A stretch of 64,000 nt of DNA from Limanda limanda (Eukaryota; Chordata; Actinopteri; Pleuronectiformes; Pleuronectidae), in contig NC_083646.1 in the NCBI RefSeq assembly GCF_963576545.1, forward strand, positions 12,642,238 through 12,706,237. The letters run 5' to 3'. Position 1 is the first letter of the stretch; the number at the start of each line of letters is the position of its first letter. A model generated the notes under the pieces. The model searched no databases and was not told where the DNA came from. It saw only the letters and a program-made list of their open reading frames with translations. The translations under genes were made by a program, and so were the position numbers. Shown here piece after piece: positions 13,911-30,074 of the stretch.

Positions 13911-16900
13911 TTAGGTAGTTTTTCCTGCATTCCTTGCACTGATAAAGGCCATACCATGAGTTCTGAAGTGTGTATTCAGATCAGATGCCTTTTCAAAATG
14001 TTTACCACACACCTTACAGGCCAGCGTGTCCTCCTCATCTTTCCTCTGCGCTCCAGAGGACTGAGAAGAGGGTGACGGTGGTGCAGAGCAGTCCAGAGAA
14101 CTCTTATCATCATGGTTCCTGCTGCTGCCAGGGGAAGGTGCTGGGTGCAGGCTGAGGGCTTGCTGGTTGTCAGTGTTTGAATCTTTCATTTTGTGGATGA
14201 TGAAGCGATGGCGTGATAAGGAGGAGGTGGATGTGAAGCAGGCACCACACTGCAGACACTGCAGACCACCTCCCTCTGCCCCTGATCTCTTGTGCTGGCT
14301 GATGTGCTCCAAGAATGATGTCTGGTCGTCTGTGGCAAAGCCACACGGGGCACAGCGGAATTCAGAGTCAGGAAGTGAGTGTGCAGCAGGTGCAGAGGAG
14401 GTGGACCGCAGCTTCTTCACAGGAGTCATCCCATCTGTGGACTCTTCATTGTGCTCCGTCTTCACAGCTGCTCTCCGTCTGCGCCGAGCCCCCAAGTTAC
14501 TGTCTTGTTCTGAGGAGCTGTCGGCCTCATCTCTGCCTCCCTGTGACCAAAAGAAATCAAAGTAAACTATTTTGAACATAGCTCAGTAAAAACTCTTGAT
14601 GTTTGACTTGAAAGAAAATACAGGCTTACCACCAGAGTGTCCTGGCCCACATTGTCCTTGTGTCTCAGCTTAACATGCCTCTCCAGCAAAGCTCGAGAAC
14701 TGAAGGTTTTCTTACCCTCAGTACAGAACCTACATGCACACACACACATACACAGATAAACTTCAATTTTCTGATCGAAGTGTGTCTTTGAAACTAAATA
14801 TTTAGAAGTGTGTGATGTGCCATTAATTTTTAAATATTGTAGTATGTGCATATTAGAGAGATGAATATCTGTGAAGAATCCAGTGCGTGATTCAACCTGA
14901 TATCAAATCGGTCAGGATTTTAAAAACTCTGAGCCCATCATAAGAGGCGGAGTCATAATAGGAAAGTGATGCAATCAGCAATAACACATCACTCTTATTT
15001 TACAGACATCACTGATTCCAAGAGTTTTACTTCACTAAGCTATATAGCGTTAGTTTTAAATTAAAACAATTTAGTGAATGTTTAAAACAACAAATGCTTT
15101 GATACCAGTTTCATACTGGATGTGGGATACTCACTGGCAGCGGAATCCTCGATTCGTGACTTTATGTTTGTCTCGTATGTGACGTCTCATACTGGAAGTT
15201 GTGGTGAAGGAACTCTCGCATTTGTTACAGGGGAACTTCTTTAGTTTCTACACGACAAAATAAGATAATCGTCTGTGAAGACATCAAACAAGCAATAGAT
15301 GCATCTGGAAAAAACAAATTCAGTCAATTTACCTTGCCATGCTGTTCGGCCATATGGATAATGTAGTCATCCCGCTCTGTGTAGTTTGCATGGCAAGGAA
15401 AACACTTCCACCCTGAAGGGGTCTTCATCCTCTTTGTCTTCACCTTCTCTTCTTTATCTTCATCCTTCCATTCATCGGCATCTGAGCTTTCTAACTTCAC
15501 CGCAGGTTGTGGACGAGAGGAAGCAGCTGGAGGTAGAGGCTGCTTTTGTTTTAACGTGGGAGTCTTAATGTGGGTCTGAGGAACAGGGTCAGGGTAAAAT
15601 AAATGATTAAACATAAGGAGATTATTATGGCTGACTTTTCTTTTACTTTTCGTTTGCCTAAACACATAAATTAGATATAGATCAAGTACATAAATGAAGA
15701 TATACCTTGAAATGGTCCAGTAGGGAATTCCTCTGAGAAAATAGCTTGGTGCACTCAGGGCATTTGAAAACATGCACCTTCTGATTGATTAAATGCATGT
15801 CAAAGTGGACGTAGAGCAGGGGTTTGTGTGTAAAGACAGTGTCACACATGACGCATTTATATATCAATCTGTAAAAGAATAAAAAGTGTGTCAATTCATT
15901 GTGAGAAAGACACTATTTACATGTGAAAAGACAAGGTTGTAAATCTGCCTGAAAGTGTGTGTATGCAGTACATTGCCGGTCCTTCCGTGAGTGTTGGATG
16001 TTGGGCAGTGATGTGGTTCTGGATGCTGGGGGCCGATTTGAAAGCCATGGGACAACTGGGGCATTTGTGGAACATGTCGCAATGAGCCTGTTGGATGTGA
16101 GACTTCACAGAGTTCAGCCCGCCAAACACCACCTGGCAACTGGAACATCTGCACAGAGAGAGAGAGAGAAACGGGAAAAGAGAGAGAGAAGAGAGATGGC
16201 TGAACAAACACCACGGCAATCTTCAATTTATTGAAACCACCATGCGAGCAGATGTCGCACCTGTATCCAATACGGCGAGCAAAATGCAAACAGGTCTCAT
16301 CCAGATGTGTTTGAAATCGCGGCTGCTTGGCCGTGCCGCCGCACTCTGGGCACACGTGTGGTGGGCCGCCTTGGTGGATGCGTTGATGGGCGGCTGCACT
16401 GCAGCTGTTGGGCAGCAACATGGGAGGAGAACACTCAGAGCAGGGCTGTGAGGCAACAGAGGAAAAGGAAGAGACCAAAGGAATTAATTGAGTTAGAGTT
16501 CATTGTGCATCTGATAAGAAAATAAATTATACTTGTCTCCTTCACTCACTCACACACACTCACACACTCATACACTCACACACACAGTCTCTTACAGAAG
16601 TGTGTCCTGGTTTGATTTCTTGGAAGTGCTCAGCCACCTCTTCTTTGCTGCTGAACTGAGTCAGACACTCCGGACATTTATTGTTAATGTGCTGCACCTC
16701 CTCTGCTTTCTTGCTAGTTACTACTTTGTGTGACTGTAATGTTGGGTTTGCTAGGACCAGGCCTGAAGAGGATGATGACTGTGCTGAGGAGGACGGCAGG
16801 AGAGACGGAGAGAGGCCACCTGGGGAATCAAGGAGGAAGATACAACAAGGATCAAAATCACAGACACCCCCCAAAACAACAACAATGTCAAATCAAAGAC

Positions 16901-19588
16901 AGATACTATTGTCACTGACCTATTGCCGTGGGTTCGTGCTGACCTATCATCTGCTCCAAAGTTACAGTTTTCATGACCAGGTGTGAACACTGCATGATGA
17001 GGCCTTTCTCCTTGTGCTCTCTGGCGTGTAAAAGCAAACTGCACTTGTTGAAAAAGGCCAGGCGCTTGGCACAGTGATTGCAAGTCACCTCAATCCTCAG
17101 CGAGCGGCGGTCATAGTGTCGAGCCAAACTCTGCTCCAGGGCAAAGGCATCGCCGCACTCCAAACAACGATAACCCTGCAAGGGATCAAACATTTCATAC
17201 TATCAGATGCTGATCAGTTCATGTAAAACAGAGAGCTGTAAAATATGGATCTGACTTGGTCATATATGACTTTCTGTTCATAATGTGATATCAGATGTAA
17301 CTTGTATGCAACAAGCACTCTTCAAAGATTATTTTTTCTTCAAATATAAATTGAGATGCTTGTTATTCAGATGCAGAGATTCCTTATTGCAGATATAAGG
17401 CCTGTGACTAATATGTTTTACCAATTAAACTGGATGAATTATACATTTTTTGTTGTATAAACTGAAAAATCACAATTCCTCAGGTCCCAATGTGAGATAC
17501 TTAAATTGCTTGTCTTGTGTCACAAACAATCTAAAACATATTTAGTAAACGGATTGGCATTTTTTAAATGAAATAATTTATCAATAGAGCTGCTGACAAA
17601 TGTTTATGTTGATCGATTAACTGATTAATTGAAAAAAAAACAATCCAGCTCTAAACATAGAAGCAGCTCACCTGCGCAGGCAGAGGAATGCCCCACTCTG
17701 CAGGCAGAGGCAAGCTCAGGTCTGGTTTATAACACGGCAGCAGGTTCTTGTTGTTGAGGATTTTGTTGAATGCTTCCACCAGGTTGGTCTGACTCTTGGA
17801 TATGATCGCCCCAGTGTTGTTGACTATGGATGCTGGTTTGCTGCCACCTTGAGCGGTCAGAAGTGAAGGTGTGGTGAGAATCATTCCACTGTTGAGAGTC
17901 TTCTGGCCCAGACTGCGCAGGTTGATCCCACCTGCGCCGACTCTCTGGGGGGACACGGAGGGCAGGGCAGCAGTTTTAGTGATGCTGACAGCTGTGGGGG
18001 AAGCTTTCGGTTTGGTGTCCACTGCAGATTTCTGTTTAACCGTACTGGCAACTTGTGCTGTTGCAGAAGACGCATCCTGAAGCATTGCTACTGCAGGCGG
18101 CGGAGCTCGCTGTGGTAGCACCCTCTTGGCTTTTGTGTTAAGACGTTCTGGTGAAGGTTTGGAACCGTCCACAGCCCTGGAAGTGGCTCTCGCACTTCTC
18201 ATGGGTGCCACACCAGTCACAGTTCTTGTGATGCTTCCTGTCCGCATTTTGATTTTAACTTTGAGGGGACGCAGTGGGGATGAATCCTTCTCTGCAGCAA
18301 AAGCAGACATCGTATCCTCAGATGATGTCCCAGCACCACTGGTCTCCTCATTTAACTTTTCTTCATCTCCAGCAATCTTTTCACTCTGCTCATCAGTGCG
18401 ACCTGACATCTCCTCGCTGCTAGGCTCAATATCCATGAGCTCCTCTAGGTGATGAGTGTCTGCGTGGTTCACCAATAGACCTGGTGTTTTGGCCAAATCC
18501 GGGCTGCTGCTACTTTTAGGGACCACAAGACCTGTCTCGCTGGGCGGTGGGCTCTCGGGTGAGTCCCTCTCATCAATCACATGCTCTGGGTATTTCTCTT
18601 CTTGAACCGATGCGGAGCCCGTGATGACAGAGGGGAGGGAGTCCTTGGTGCTCTGCAGCTGAGGAGCTGCAGTGGGAGACCTGGGGGTTCTAGGATGCCC
18701 CTTTTCCTCATTAAGCTGTTTCGGTTTTGCAGAGAGATTAGGAGGCTTGGAAATGTCCCGAGAAGGTTTTACAGGAGACCCGAGTAGCTCAGACCTCATT
18801 TTAAATTTGGGAGGGGAGGACATGACAGATTCGGGGCTCTCTTGGATCACTAGCGGACTTCCTAAGTCTGGTTCTGAGTCATAATCATCTGAGTGCATAA
18901 ATCCCACTTTAATACTCCCGTTTTGTGGTACAGGGGAGGATGATGAGTCACCGAGGAGACAAGCTTCTTCTTTCTGAGGGGACTGTGGAGAACGTTGTGG
19001 GCTGACGGAGTGTGGAGTCGATGAGCTGGTCAGAGACTGGGGAAAGAGCACGGGCTTCAAACTGTTCATGACACCAGTCGTACGATGGGTCGGTGCGACC
19101 TCCGCTCCTTTATCTTTATCTCCCTCATCATCATCATCATTCAGAGCGGAGGGACGCAGGGACCACGCTCGCTGATCCCGGGGGACAGATCCCTCAAAGC
19201 CGTTGGCCACCTGTGGCTCTGCGGCAGCGTCGGCTGTCAGTTTGGGAACAGGCTGCGAGTTGAAGTTGACCCGAACCTGAGGGGCTGAGTCACCAGTTGA
19301 AGGATTGTCCGTTTTATCAGCATCATACTTCTCCTCCTCTTCAACAGACTCTGACCGCACTGTGTTCTTCACAATGACGCTGACCAGGGGCCGGTCAGAG
19401 TCTGAGGCAGGAGAGCAGGGAAAGCATGACGGAGACCCATCGGCGTGGGTCCCCCCTTCATCCCGCTGCTCCTCTGGACTCGACTGGATGGCCTCCTTGG
19501 CATCGATGTCAGGAATATCAAAAGCTGCCAGCAGATCATCAAAGTCTGGGGTCTTCATGTCCCCCATCGCCGGCTCAAGGCTCAACGC
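13911..19588 (-). CDS. znf687: Zinc finger protein 687 (ZMYND8-ZNF592-ZNF687 complex subunit)
   Basis: Nuclear multi-C2H2 regulator, a partner of ZMYND8 and ZNF592 in the chromatin-associated Z3 complex. Exons in transcript order: 17672-19588, 16920-17175, 16596-16819, 16261-16445, 15972-16148, 15706-15868, 15333-15575, 15135-15247, 14630-14729, 13911-14540; the ATG is at 19567. The 3987-base frame gives 1328 residues (human about 1237). The N-terminus [20 protein letters not shown] is nearly the human one, which fixes the start; an in-frame TTG six codons upstream is ignored. Residues 1-632, on one exon, are acidic and Ser/Pro-rich. About 15 C2H2-type fingers follow, including [30 protein letters not shown] and the last, [10 protein letters not shown], before FRTHGMAFI near the C-terminus. 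A noncoding first exon probably ends at 20101, where CTAGCAG meets a GTAACT donor. Confidence 0.96.
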
Positions 19589-20469
19589 CTATCAAGCAAA
19601 AACACACTCACGTTACTACACAAAATCAGAGTAACACGTGAAAACCTCACTGAATCCTAAGTGTTGACAGAGCTGAGTTTGAACTTCTCCGTCTGTAAAC
19701 AGCTGTCTCTACAGGAAGCTCCGGTGTGTTGTGGTCGAAGCAACAAGTTGGTGGTGTGTTGTTGCTCTAACACACGCTTCACTGACGAAAAACCCACACA
19801 CACACACAGGTGTGATGAAGCAAAGCGAGTTACACAGAGTTGAAGATGTCAACTGTCAAGCGGCAACAAGTGGGAGCGTCTGCTAACAGCTAGCTACGTG
19901 TTAGCATTCGCCTGCTAGCTGGCCTCGCTAACGTCAAGCGGTCGCTCTGTAAGAGTCAGTTTAAAAGTGTGAATAGCTCAGAGCCACATGTAGCTAGCAC
20001 GGTGTTGATGAACCGTGTCGAATGCGTTTTAGGTTTACTCTAGCTGAAGCTCGCTGCAGCTCGCTGCAGCTAGCGTTAGCTTGTAGTTAGCTATAGTTAC
20101 CTGCTAGTTTGCAATTGGTTCCTGAGTTTTCTGTCGGACGCAGAAGTTTCCCGTCACCACATCATGCGACGGTCACTTCCCGAGAGCCCTGCACGTGTTC
20201 ATGTTTCCAACAAGTCCAAATAAACCAGATTATATGTTATATAACTCTTCACTTCATCAATATATGAACATGTCATCCTGGAGAACAGATCAAATACCCC
20301 AACCCCCCCCCCACCCTCTTTCTCCAAAAGTAAAAGAGACTCACTTAAAATTATATTCACCCTTATGACTTTTTAAAGCAAAGATTAAATATTAATCAAA
20401 ATATGTTATTTTGTTATTCAGATATTTAAACTCTTGAGCATCTTTTTTTAACTTCATTTATATTTATTT

Positions 20470-20640
20470 TCGGGAATAGGGCCCGAGCACTGACAGGCAC
20501 TGACAGACAACGGTGCCCCCCGATATTCACCAAAAATCGATACACAGGTGTATCATGACCAGACAAACAAAAGAGTCTACATGTGCAATTTGTCCAACTT
20601 CTTCCTGTGCTCAGTTTCTTATGGGAATGAGCAGGTAATC
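20470..20640. repeat. Interspersed repeat fragment (GGGCCCGAGCACTGACAG type)
   Basis: The stretch opening with AGGGCCCGAGCACTGACAGG resembles a repeat I recall as frequent in fish genomes. No terminal repeats or target duplication could be set. Class unknown. Confidence 0.45.
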
Positions 20641-20679
20641 CAATCCTTAATGTTAATATAACTGCTAAAGTTTAGTGGG

Positions 20680-20850
20680 CTGTCGTGTTGGCAGGACTTC
20701 AACCACCTATTCATTGCACAATATCTTACACTATGTAAATTTAAATAGTACATTTTTTAAAGTGGAAAAATATTAAATAAAATTTAAAAATTAAATTAAA
20801 TTAAATTGATTGTGCGCAGAAGTGAACTGCGCACTTCCTCCAGTAGTTTC
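20680..20850 (+). repeat. Dispersed repeat, copy 1 of a pair flanking psmd4
   Basis: GTTGGCAGGACTTC..CCACCTATTCATTGCACAA is followed by an AT-rich run and a TGCGCA-rich stretch. The same order recurs at 26775-26975, in the same orientation. No coding potential. Confidence 0.65.
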
Positions 20851-22120
20851 CAACCTCAGCTTCTGACACCTTACAAGAATCACAGTGTGGGACACATTCA
20901 ATTTAATATAATTCTGAAAATTCATGCAAAACTACTTTGCTGCTTAATTTCCAAGCAGTCTGCTGCTGCTTCTTTCCATGTGATGTCCTGAGGCTGCCCC
21001 CTGCTGGTTGCTGGGTTCCTCTGCTGCTTTTGCTAGGTTTGTGCAGCTTGTGATGAACTGAAGTTTTCCTCAAGAGAAAACCTTTATCATCCTTCATGGG
21101 CAATTTGATGTACAACCAGCAATCAGTGCACGAAAAAAAATAACCAATATATAGAATGTAAATAAAACACAATATAAAAACCATATAGACTAAGTAGCAG
21201 GGCAAAATGAGCTTTAAATATATTAGTTGACCAACAGAAAATTACCCGTCAACTATTTAGATATTCTAGAAACATTTCATTCTCATTTTAAAGCAACAAT
21301 TCCAAATGTTTGCTGGACCCATTTTCTCTAAGGTGCTGATTTGACACTTTTCTCAGTCACAGTAGGATTTTAAACTCTTGGTTTGCAAAACAATCACTTC
21401 AGGCTAGAAGAAATTGTGAATGTTACTCTCCAGACTATAAACCTGAAAATACAAAAATTAACTTTAGTATCAGCTGTTCATTTTACCATTATCTTTAATT
21501 TACTGTTTTGGCATTAGGTATCACCAAAAGTCTGAAGGAGACTTTTTAAACTTTTCTCTTGCTGCCAAACTCTGTTTGTGGATTGAAATATTCTGCAAGA
21601 AAAGTAAAGACATAAATATGTTTACTGATGTCACCTATCATTAAGTTAATACACAACTATTGTACTCTAATCTCACTGTGTCCATATGAATCTCCCTTAA
21701 TTCAAATTTTACAATTGCGTGAAATAATATAAATCATTATACACCCTGTTAACATAAAGTGATTCAAGCATACAAATTCCTATACCACTTACATTATTAT
21801 TTCAGAAAAGATCAAACTGTGGCAGCCTTCAGAAAAGTAAATTAATTTCAAGAATCACATAAGGTTTCACAATCTAAATTTATTAAGAGATGTAATTGGC
21901 CCATGCTGCTGAGTAGTTATATTAGAAAAGATTCAAAAGGAAGAATCTGCTTGACACAAATTAATGAAAATCAGAAATCATTCAACCTAAAGTTGAAAAA
22001 AGGCAAACATTGTTTACAGTTCACACAGCTACATAAACAAAAGATGAACAAAACATTTCCTGTGTTGAGGGGAGAAATAATATACCGCAAATAACACACG
22101 CAGAGCAATTCTCAGGTCTG

Positions 22121-22126
22121 TTTATT
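22121..22126 (-). terminator. psmd4 polyadenylation signal
   Basis: TTTATT on the + strand is AATAAA on the psmd4 strand, 30 bases past the stop codon, implying a very short 3' UTR. Confidence 0.6.
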
Positions 22127-22155
22127 CATCATATGTTCATTTCTTCTTCAAGTGT

Positions 22156-26128
<3,973 letters not shown>

Positions 26129-27446
26129 CTTGACGTCCGATGTCCACTACGTCGACGTGGTGGTTTCTGGGTAATGAAGTCTTTTCTTGTGAAGAGCAAA
26201 AGATGAGATATAAATACCGGTGAGATAAATGTGAACTCCAGCAGTTTGACTTAATCTAAGTGTGAGTTAATAGCACGTGTTTTTAGCTCTGTGGGCTCCA
26301 CAGGATCAGGGGTGTTCACAGACCTTCAAAGGACCAGGGGCAACACGGAAAAAGGGGGCTCTCGCTTAGGGCCCTGGACTGAATTAACACGACGTGACAT
26401 ATGCAATGTAAAACAATATATATATATAATGTCACACCATCATCCTCTAACCCCGGGACACACCGGATGTAGAAGCGCCGCGAAAAGCGGTCCGCCTCAT
26501 TTCCTCGCCCATGTTCACCAGCAGCGTAATGCCGGGAAGAACCGGGAAGCCCAGCGGCCACACACACACACAAGCACATAATCTCCTGTGGGGGGCGGCT
26601 ACAGGCTTGCGTAGGTCAGTCACCTGTGAAGACCAGCATCATTTACCCCTGAACCAGCTGAGAAATGCGCTCCCTAGGACGCAGGGAGGAACCAGCCCCA
26701 CGCCACTACGCTGCCATGGGTGGAACCAGGACACCAGTGGACACAGGAGCTGGGTCCGAACTCATGGGTAAGTTTGGCAGGCTGTTGTGTTGGCAGGACT
26801 TCCACCACCTATTCATTGCACAAGATCTAATAATATGTAAATTTAAAAACAAAAATTAAGTATAACCATTTCAAATTAAATGTATAAAAAAAATGTAATT
26901 AATTTAATTAAAATTTTAATTAAATTGCGCACATCAGAAACCTACTGCGCACATCCTGCGCAGAAGCCCATTGCGCAGGAATTGCGCACGCAGGTTTTTT
27001 TTGTTTTTGTTTTTTTTATTCATTTATTCCTTCAATGTTTCTCCTCCCGCTCCCTCTCTCCCTCTCTCAGCAGCAAAATGACAGGCTGGAGGCGGGATCA
27101 CATCAGATACCATGCAGCGAATCCAGCCAGAGCAGCAATCCAAGTCGCAAACAGAACCTGTCCCGTTGGGTGTCGGAGGTCGGCCATGGCGAGTTGACTG
27201 AGAAAAACAAACCTTGTCAACAACAACCTCACAACAGTTCCTCATAGCAGCATTATGCATACAAAGAGAAGTATAAAAACGTACTCATTTTGGCAGCATA
27301 GTAGAGACATTTGCTGATGTGACTTTTGCATCCATGGCTCCGTGGACAGGCATGCCAGCATCTAAAACATCCTCCTGGATGGGATCCCTGTGTGAACAGA
27401 CATGCTGCAGTGACAGACTGCGGTTAGAGCAATCTATGGGTTAGAG
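26129..27446. other. psmd4 upstream region and repeat-derived spacer
   Basis: The psmd4 promoter should start just right of 26128. Beyond about 26.25 kb the sequence looks repeat-derived: a GC-rich stretch with CACACCGGATGTAGAAGCGC at about 26460, a piece encoding VDTGAGS at about 26730-26750, and the second copy of the psmd4-flanking repeat. No gene is supported. Confidence 0.5.
26775..26975 (+). repeat. Dispersed repeat, copy 2 of a pair flanking psmd4
   Basis: GTTGGCAGGACTTCCACCAC followed by CTATTCATTGCACAA matches 20697-20732 closely, then an AT-rich run and several TGCGCA words, as in copy 1. Confidence 0.65.
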
Positions 27447-28568
27447 CAGGGGTCTCAAACTCGCGGCCCGCGGGCCAATTGCGGCCCGCGGGACGATATT
27501 TTGTGGCCCCCACCTTAATATGAAAGTTTAATGTTAGTGCGGCCCGCACAAACATTGTAGCAGCTCCGCTGTTAGCTGCTGTGTGGGACAATGTTATGAT
27601 ATTCTGGTTTCCTACTGTGTTCCTGACCAGTGAACGCAGCATGCAAGTGAGTGACATGGGGGGCGGGGTCGTGTGTGTGTGTGTACGTGTGAGAGTGAGT
27701 GAGAGAGAGAGCCGGGAGAGAAAAGAGTGGCTTTGGATGTGCGGTGCAGGAGGGTGAAATTCATAGTTTTCCGCCCTCTTTCGCGCAGGTCATGATGTAT
27801 CCAGTGCTTCATTTGTAAATCACAAGGTGCCGGAACGCTAAGTACATATCACAGCGCAGGTACGACGAGCACAGGTCCCGGAACGCACATAAAACGCCGC
27901 TTAAAACAGCACACACATGCCACTTACAATGCAGTGGGACTTATTTAGGCTATACTGCAGTGACGGTATCAGTCTTTATGTCAGTGATTAATAAAGTGGC
28001 GTCTTGAGCAAAGGCGACTTCTGTGTCCAGCGGAACGGAACACACACACATACACACACACACACACAATTTGTTAAATTGAAGCAAATTCAAGGGACAC
28101 CACGGCTCCTTTACGCACACGCTGTGAGGTTTTGGAGCTCCTTTACGCAGACAGATTATTCTAAACCGCAGCAGTTTATAACACGTCATTGAGCTAATAT
28201 CTACATTTTACAGTCTGGGCTGTTTACATTATTATTTACACCCAGGGGTGGACTGGCCATCTGGCATACCGGGCATAATCCCGGTGGGCCGTTGACCCAA
28301 TGTGGGCCGGTCTGGTCCGCTATGTTGTTGTTTTTGTTTTTTTTCTCTTCTTCCTCTCTAAATTCCCTCCAATTGGGCCGGCCAATTGGCTACAGAGGGC
28401 TAGCAGTGTGTTGCCAGCATCGACACATATTATTGGTCTATTGTTTGTCATTGTCAATCAATCATGGGCTGACAGGCTCAGAGAGCCCTGACAGTGCTGT
28501 CAATCACAATACAAACCGGGGGCGGGAGTCGCGGGACTGGCTGCTGCTGAGACAGAAACTTAACTTAA

Positions 28569-28670
28569 TGGATAATAAGAGTAAAAAAACGCCCGGGTGG
28601 CGCTGAGAAGCATCGGGAAAAAAAGCAGAAGTCTCTGGAGGTGGAGGCTGCTAAATATGCCAAATAGACG
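28569..28670 (+). pseudogene. hAT transposase N-terminal remnant
   Basis: Two frames give MDNKSKKTPGWR and then EKHREKKQKSLEVEAAKYAK, the basic N-terminal stretch I associate with fish hAT transposases. A frameshift separates the two parts and a stop codon follows. The rest of the transposase is missing. Confidence 0.6.
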
Positions 28671-28868
28671 GACCTATGTGGTGCCGGGTTCACCAGCCCA
28701 GCAGCAGCAGGTGCGCCGGGAGACGAGCGAGGAGGACTCGACAATGATGAGCGAGTGGAGGCAGACATGTGAGCGCGCATTTTCAATTTTCAATACACTC
28801 TCCAAACTGGCTCGTTACTTGAGCAGCGGAGGTTGGCGTCGCACGCCTCTACCCACGGCGCACCCCCC

Positions 28869-28883
28869 CCTCTCTCTCTCTCA

Positions 28884-28911
<28 letters not shown>
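28869..28911. repeat. (CT)n microsatellite inside the nested hAT
   Basis: A run of CT units broken by single CA steps, directly visible. A G homopolymer of about 11 bases follows at 28966-28977. Confidence 0.9.
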
Positions 28912-28914
<3 letters not shown>

Positions 28915-28983
28915 GCTGCCCCCTCCCTCCTGAGATGTGCAGGTCCCGGTGGCGTGTTTGCCGTCGGGGGGGGGGGTTGGTCT

Positions 28984-29039
28984 ATCCCTCCGCAGGTTCA
29001 CCTTCAGAAATCTTGTTACGACTTTTACTTCCTCTAGAA
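28984..29039 (-). pseudogene. 18S rRNA 3'-terminal fragment
   Basis: Read on the - strand, this matches the conserved 3' end of eukaryotic 18S rRNA for about 55 bases: CTAGAGGAAGTAAAAGTCG, TAACAAG and AGGTGAACCTGCGGA are all present, with a handful of substitutions between and after them. Similarity stops abruptly on both sides. The fragment ends a few bases before the mature 18S 3' terminus would. It lies within the nested hAT and cannot be a working rRNA gene. Confidence 0.85.
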
Positions 29040-30074
29040 TAGGATAAGAGATAGTGTCTTATTTTGTGTGCCTAGATCTGGTTTCCCTTTGCTGAGTTAT
29101 CATAAGGGGCATTGTGTATCACTCTTGCTACTGATGAGAGGTCCATGTTTAGTGATATTTACAGAATGTTTTAGTGGTTATACTGCGGTTTATTAATGTT
29201 CTTGGGCAGACACAAGAGGCACTTGTTTATAGTTAATTCTTTGTTGTCTCTAGATGCACTGGTCCATTACTATTTGAACCTCAGCATCTAGGGTTCAAAA
29301 TTGGTAAAATTATACATTATATGCATATTGTTGTTGTAATTTTTCAGTCAGTTGAGATAAATCTTGAGGAGAAACATTTTGGGTTGTTTTGTGTCTGTAT
29401 AGACCTACTATAAAAAGAGCTTTGCATTTTTTATTTTAGTTCTTGTACTTTTGATACTTAAGTACATTTCAACACCAGATACTTTTGATACTTAAGTACT
29501 TTTAATATGAGCTACTTTAAGACATTTAGAAGACATAAGTTACGTCAATTTAATGGCAGATTTGCTCGGCTAATTATGTGGGCCGGTCTGAGCCAAAAAA
29601 TGCCCGGGCCGTTTTGTTCTCCCAGTCCAGCCCTGTTTACACCTGATATGTGTGGATGAATTTTAATGAATTCAATTCCCTCATCCTCTGGTGGTGACAT
29701 TTACGCACCGAGCCACGGACTGTACATGACGATGTGCTAGTTATTTTGGTTCATCTTAGAAGTCTGCATTTGTTATTATTTTATGAAATTGTGATGCTAT
29801 TGTTAAGAAAGCTTTATATATAATTTATTAGATTATCTTGTTGTTGCGTGGCCACAAATTAGTATTTCATCCACCAATGTCAACAGGGGCTCCGTAATTT
29901 TCTAGTGATTACATTATATTGTTATATTTTATTTTAATCATTTCTTAAAAAACTTTTTTTAATATTCATATTTTTTTCGATACGAGAGGTACCGGATCTG
30001 CTCAAATAAGTCCCAGAACGCAGGCAAGCCAACACGCCGGCACAAAGTAAGCACAAACATGTATAGAAAAATGT

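Larger units (their letters stand above)
19589..22120. other. znf687 intron 1 and promoter, then repeat-rich spacer to psmd4
   Basis: A likely donor for a noncoding znf687 exon is at 20101-20100 (- strand), so the promoter lies near 20.1-20.2 kb; the area is rich in GCTAGC words common at fish promoters. Two interspersed repeat fragments follow (20470-20640 and 20680-20850). From 20.85 to 22.1 kb the DNA is AT-rich and I see no gene. Confidence 0.55.
28243..29635 (+). mobile_element. Second hAT-family element nested inside the first
   Basis: Starts CAGGGGTGGACTGG and ends CCCAGTCCAGCCCTG; the inverted ends match with few changes. It is flanked by a perfect 8-base target duplication, TTTACACC, at 28235-28242 and 29636-29643, diagnostic of hAT transposition and showing a younger insertion than its host. 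Inside are a transposase N-terminal remnant, a CT microsatellite, a poly-G run and an 18S rRNA fragment. At 1393 bases it is non-autonomous. Confidence 0.92.

Noticed and set aside
16520..16600. CA-rich stretch as part of a znf687 exon
   Set aside because: A clean donor ends the exon at 16596, and the CA repeats start directly after it, inside the intron.
19565..19588. Upstream TTG as the znf687 start
   Set aside because: [11 protein letters not shown] matches the known vertebrate N-terminus and begins at the ATG at 19567; vertebrate initiation at TTG is not needed.
18126..19660. Several + strand open frames of about 70-110 residues
   Set aside because: They are shadows of the large znf687 coding exon on the other strand.
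28597..29037. 146-residue open frame ending in a Leu/Ser run
   Set aside because: It is made of transposase remnant, CT microsatellite and antisense rRNA read in one frame, so it is not a gene.
28984..29039. A working 18S rRNA gene
   Set aside because: Only about 55 bases of the 3' end are present, with substitutions, inside a transposon.
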